Below are positions 4,410 to 5,188 of a stretch of 5,188 nucleotides of DNA, in pieces. A program made the translations under genes and the position numbers. Source of the stretch: Candidatus Aenigmatarchaeota archaeon (GTDB taxonomy: Archaea; Aenigmatarchaeota; Aenigmatarchaeia; QMZP01). Below the pieces are notes generated by a model. The model worked only from the letters and a program-made list of their open reading frames with translations, did not search any database and was not told the origin of the DNA. The stretch spans positions 1 through 5,188 of the forward strand of contig QMZP01000073.1 in the NCBI GenBank assembly GCA_003663225.1. The letters run 5' to 3'. The number at the start of each line of letters is the position of its first letter. Position 1 is the first letter of the stretch.

Positions 4410-4433
4410 TCCACCCCCCGCTATCTCCCTTAT

Positions 4434-4455
4434 AACAAAAAGCAAGAAAGAACAG
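4434..4455 (-). terminator. T-rich terminator of the surface-protein gene
   Basis: Just past the stop at 4461 the minus strand reads a pyrimidine-rich tract with TTCTTTCTTGCTTTTTGTT. It would end the surface-protein message before it runs antisense through the tRNA gene. Confidence 0.5.
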
Positions 4456-4460
4456 TGAAA

Positions 4461-5188
4461 CTATATTTTGGTGCCCATCTTCCAGTATATGGCAGCTGAC
4501 ATGAACACCAGTATCACCATCGCCCACTCAGCAAGCCCTGGGAATGACGCAGGGTATGATATCATTATGGAAACAGCGTCCTCGTCCAGCAGGTTGGCAT
4601 CTATCTTCGACGTCGCGGTCAGGTTGAGCCACACCGGCGCGTTTGTTACCTCGGCGGATACTACCCTGACATAGAACATCCTCTCTTCATATGGGTTAAG
4701 GCCCACCTTGAGCCCCCTGCCACCCGCTATCAGTTCGGCTCCGCTCACGTTGAGGAAGTAGGCCAGCTGGTATCCGTCAAGCAGTATGGTGATATTGTCG
4801 AATTTGTTCTGCAGGTTCCTTGCCTGCACCCTGAGGTCATAGCTCTGGCCCAGTGAAAGGAACAGGTTGTGCGTGACGAAGTTCGCGAGCTCGTGCGTGG
4901 CCACGAAGAAATACTGGCTCTTGTTCCAGTTCCCGGCTCTGTCCCTAACATTTATCCTGTACTTGAGGACGGTGTTCTCCGGGTAGTTCATGGTAAGCCA
5001 TGCCTTGTTCTGCCCGCCCCATTCATCTGCCGGTCCTGCGTCATATATGCCGCAGAAGTATGCATTCGCCTGCGTCACGCAGTAGTCTATCTGGTGGTTG
5101 TTTACGCCTGATTGTGTGTCCGTGGCAACCGATGTTATGTTCACTGACTCAGTCTCGTCAGAGCTCACAGCGAACCTCCCTTTTATAG
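4461..5188 (-). CDS. C-terminal part of a membrane-anchored extracellular protein with Ig-like domains (partial)
   Basis: The frame is open to the right edge, reading IKGRFAV before a GTG at 5168. I therefore treat that GTG as internal and the gene as continuing beyond the window. Counting from the GTG, residues about 10-90 look like an Ig-like beta-sandwich repeat, with TDTQSGVNN early and YRINVRDRAGN late, the usual ATDxxSG...DRAGN signature. C30 and C39 could form a disulfide. Residues about 95-205 form a second beta-rich module (LGQSYDLRV, LNPYEERMFYVRV), as in NEW3-like surface domains. A single C-terminal membrane helix (about 213-229) follows FPGLAEW and ends in lysines, giving an outside-N, inside-C anchor. 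Five N-x-S/T sequons suggest glycosylation. The FPGLAEW-helix layout loosely recalls PGF/PEF-CTERM sorting tails, but the basic end is weak. Role: probably cell surface or adhesion; no enzyme motif is seen. Confidence 0.75.
   Translation of the reverse strand, partial: IKGRFAVSSDETESVNITSVATDTQSGVNNHQIDYCVTQANAYFCGIYDAGPADEWGGQNKAWLTMNYPENTVLKYRINVRDRAGNWNKSQYFFVATHELANFVTHNLFLSLGQSYDLRVQARNLQNKFDNITILLDGYQLAYFLNVSGAELIAGGRGLKVGLNPYEERMFYVRVVSAEVTNAPVWLNLTATSKIDANLLDEDAVSIMISYPASFPGLAEWAMVILVFMSAAIYWKMGTKI

Larger units (their letters stand above)
4264..4423 (+). tRNA. initiator tRNA-Met (CAT) with three introns
   Basis: The exons assemble to a 75-nt cloverleaf. The acceptor stem is 4264-4270 with 4416-4422 (7 bp). 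The D stem is GAGC/GCTC (4273-4276, 4287-4290). The anticodon stem is TTGGG/CCCAA (4292-4296, 4350-4354) and the anticodon CAT is at 4299-4301. The variable region is AGGCC, and the T stem is GGTGG/CCACC (4360-4364, 4411-4415) with T-loop TTCAAAT. Initiator identity rests on the A1:U72 pair, three consecutive G:C pairs at the base of the anticodon loop, discriminator A (4423) and close similarity to known archaeal initiators. CCA is not encoded. Exons are 4264-4302, 4349-4364, 4390-4395 and 4410-4423. Intron sizes of 46, 25 and 14 nt sum correctly (160-85=75). All three need the archaeal splicing endonuclease and RtcB-type ligation. It is the decoder of every start codon, so splicing here should be efficient. 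Confidence 0.93.

Noticed and set aside
4427..4435. TTATAA on the minus strand as promoter of an antisense RNA against the tRNA
   Set aside because: The hexamer is palindromic and AT-rich at a gene end; no supporting downstream element is visible.
4270..4458. Plus-strand open frame of 62 codons after prs
   Set aside because: It lies across the tRNA gene and its introns; the tRNA structure fully explains these bases.
5180..5188. CTATAAAAG on the minus strand as promoter for a gene starting with GTG at 5168
   Set aside because: It is only about 15 nt from the GTG, too close for a TATA box to start transcription upstream of it, and the reading frame stays open and domain-like through it.
1..5188. 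CRISPR, IS element, toxin-antitoxin or defence system
   Set aside because: No regularly spaced repeats, no transposase, nuclease-helicase or Cas-like motifs, and no terminal inverted repeats with target duplications; confident genes are housekeeping families.

Overview
The window looks like chromosomal DNA of an archaeon. The evidence is an RNase P protein of the Rpp30 type, an initiator tRNA with an A1:U72 end pair and bulge-helix-bulge (BHB) introns, and TATA boxes centred about 24-29 nt upstream of most start codons. Codon use favours AGG, ATA, AAG and GAG at moderate GC. Three introns in one tRNA, two of them in the T-loop, fit either Thermoproteales or the DPANN lineage Micrarchaeota (ARMAN-like). 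The GatC, Rpp30 and Ig-like surface protein make a DPANN/Micrarchaeota-like host my preferred reading, but that is inference.

Layout from left to right. The 3' end of an unidentified plus-strand gene lies at 1-60. A possible small minus-strand protein (80-235) and gatC (288-587, plus) appear to diverge from one symmetric TATA box at 259-266. gatC meets the RNase P subunit gene rnp3 (588-1262, minus) stop codon to stop codon with no spacer. A minus-strand series follows, in the direction of transcription: rnhB (RNase HII), a Nudix hydrolase overlapping it by ATGA, a metallo-beta-lactamase-fold hydrolase, then rnp3. From the rnhB/prs divergent region, a diverged PRPP synthetase gene (3210-4226, plus) runs toward the initiator tRNA gene (4264-4423, plus). 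The window ends inside the 3' portion of a membrane-anchored surface protein (4461-5188, minus).

The most unusual element is the initiator tRNA-Met gene: a 75-nt mature tRNA is split into four exons by introns of 46, 25 and 14 nt at positions 37/38, 53/54 and 59/60. The third exon is only 6 nt. The pairings needed to remove the second intron exclude T-stem formation, so the sequence itself predicts an order of splicing.

Functionally the window is mostly informational housekeeping: tRNA maturation (Rnp3, tRNA), tRNA-dependent amidation (GatC), RNA removal from DNA (RnhB), nucleotide-pool chemistry (Nudix, PRPP synthetase) and one cell-surface protein. I see no CRISPR array, IS element, phage gene or defence system.
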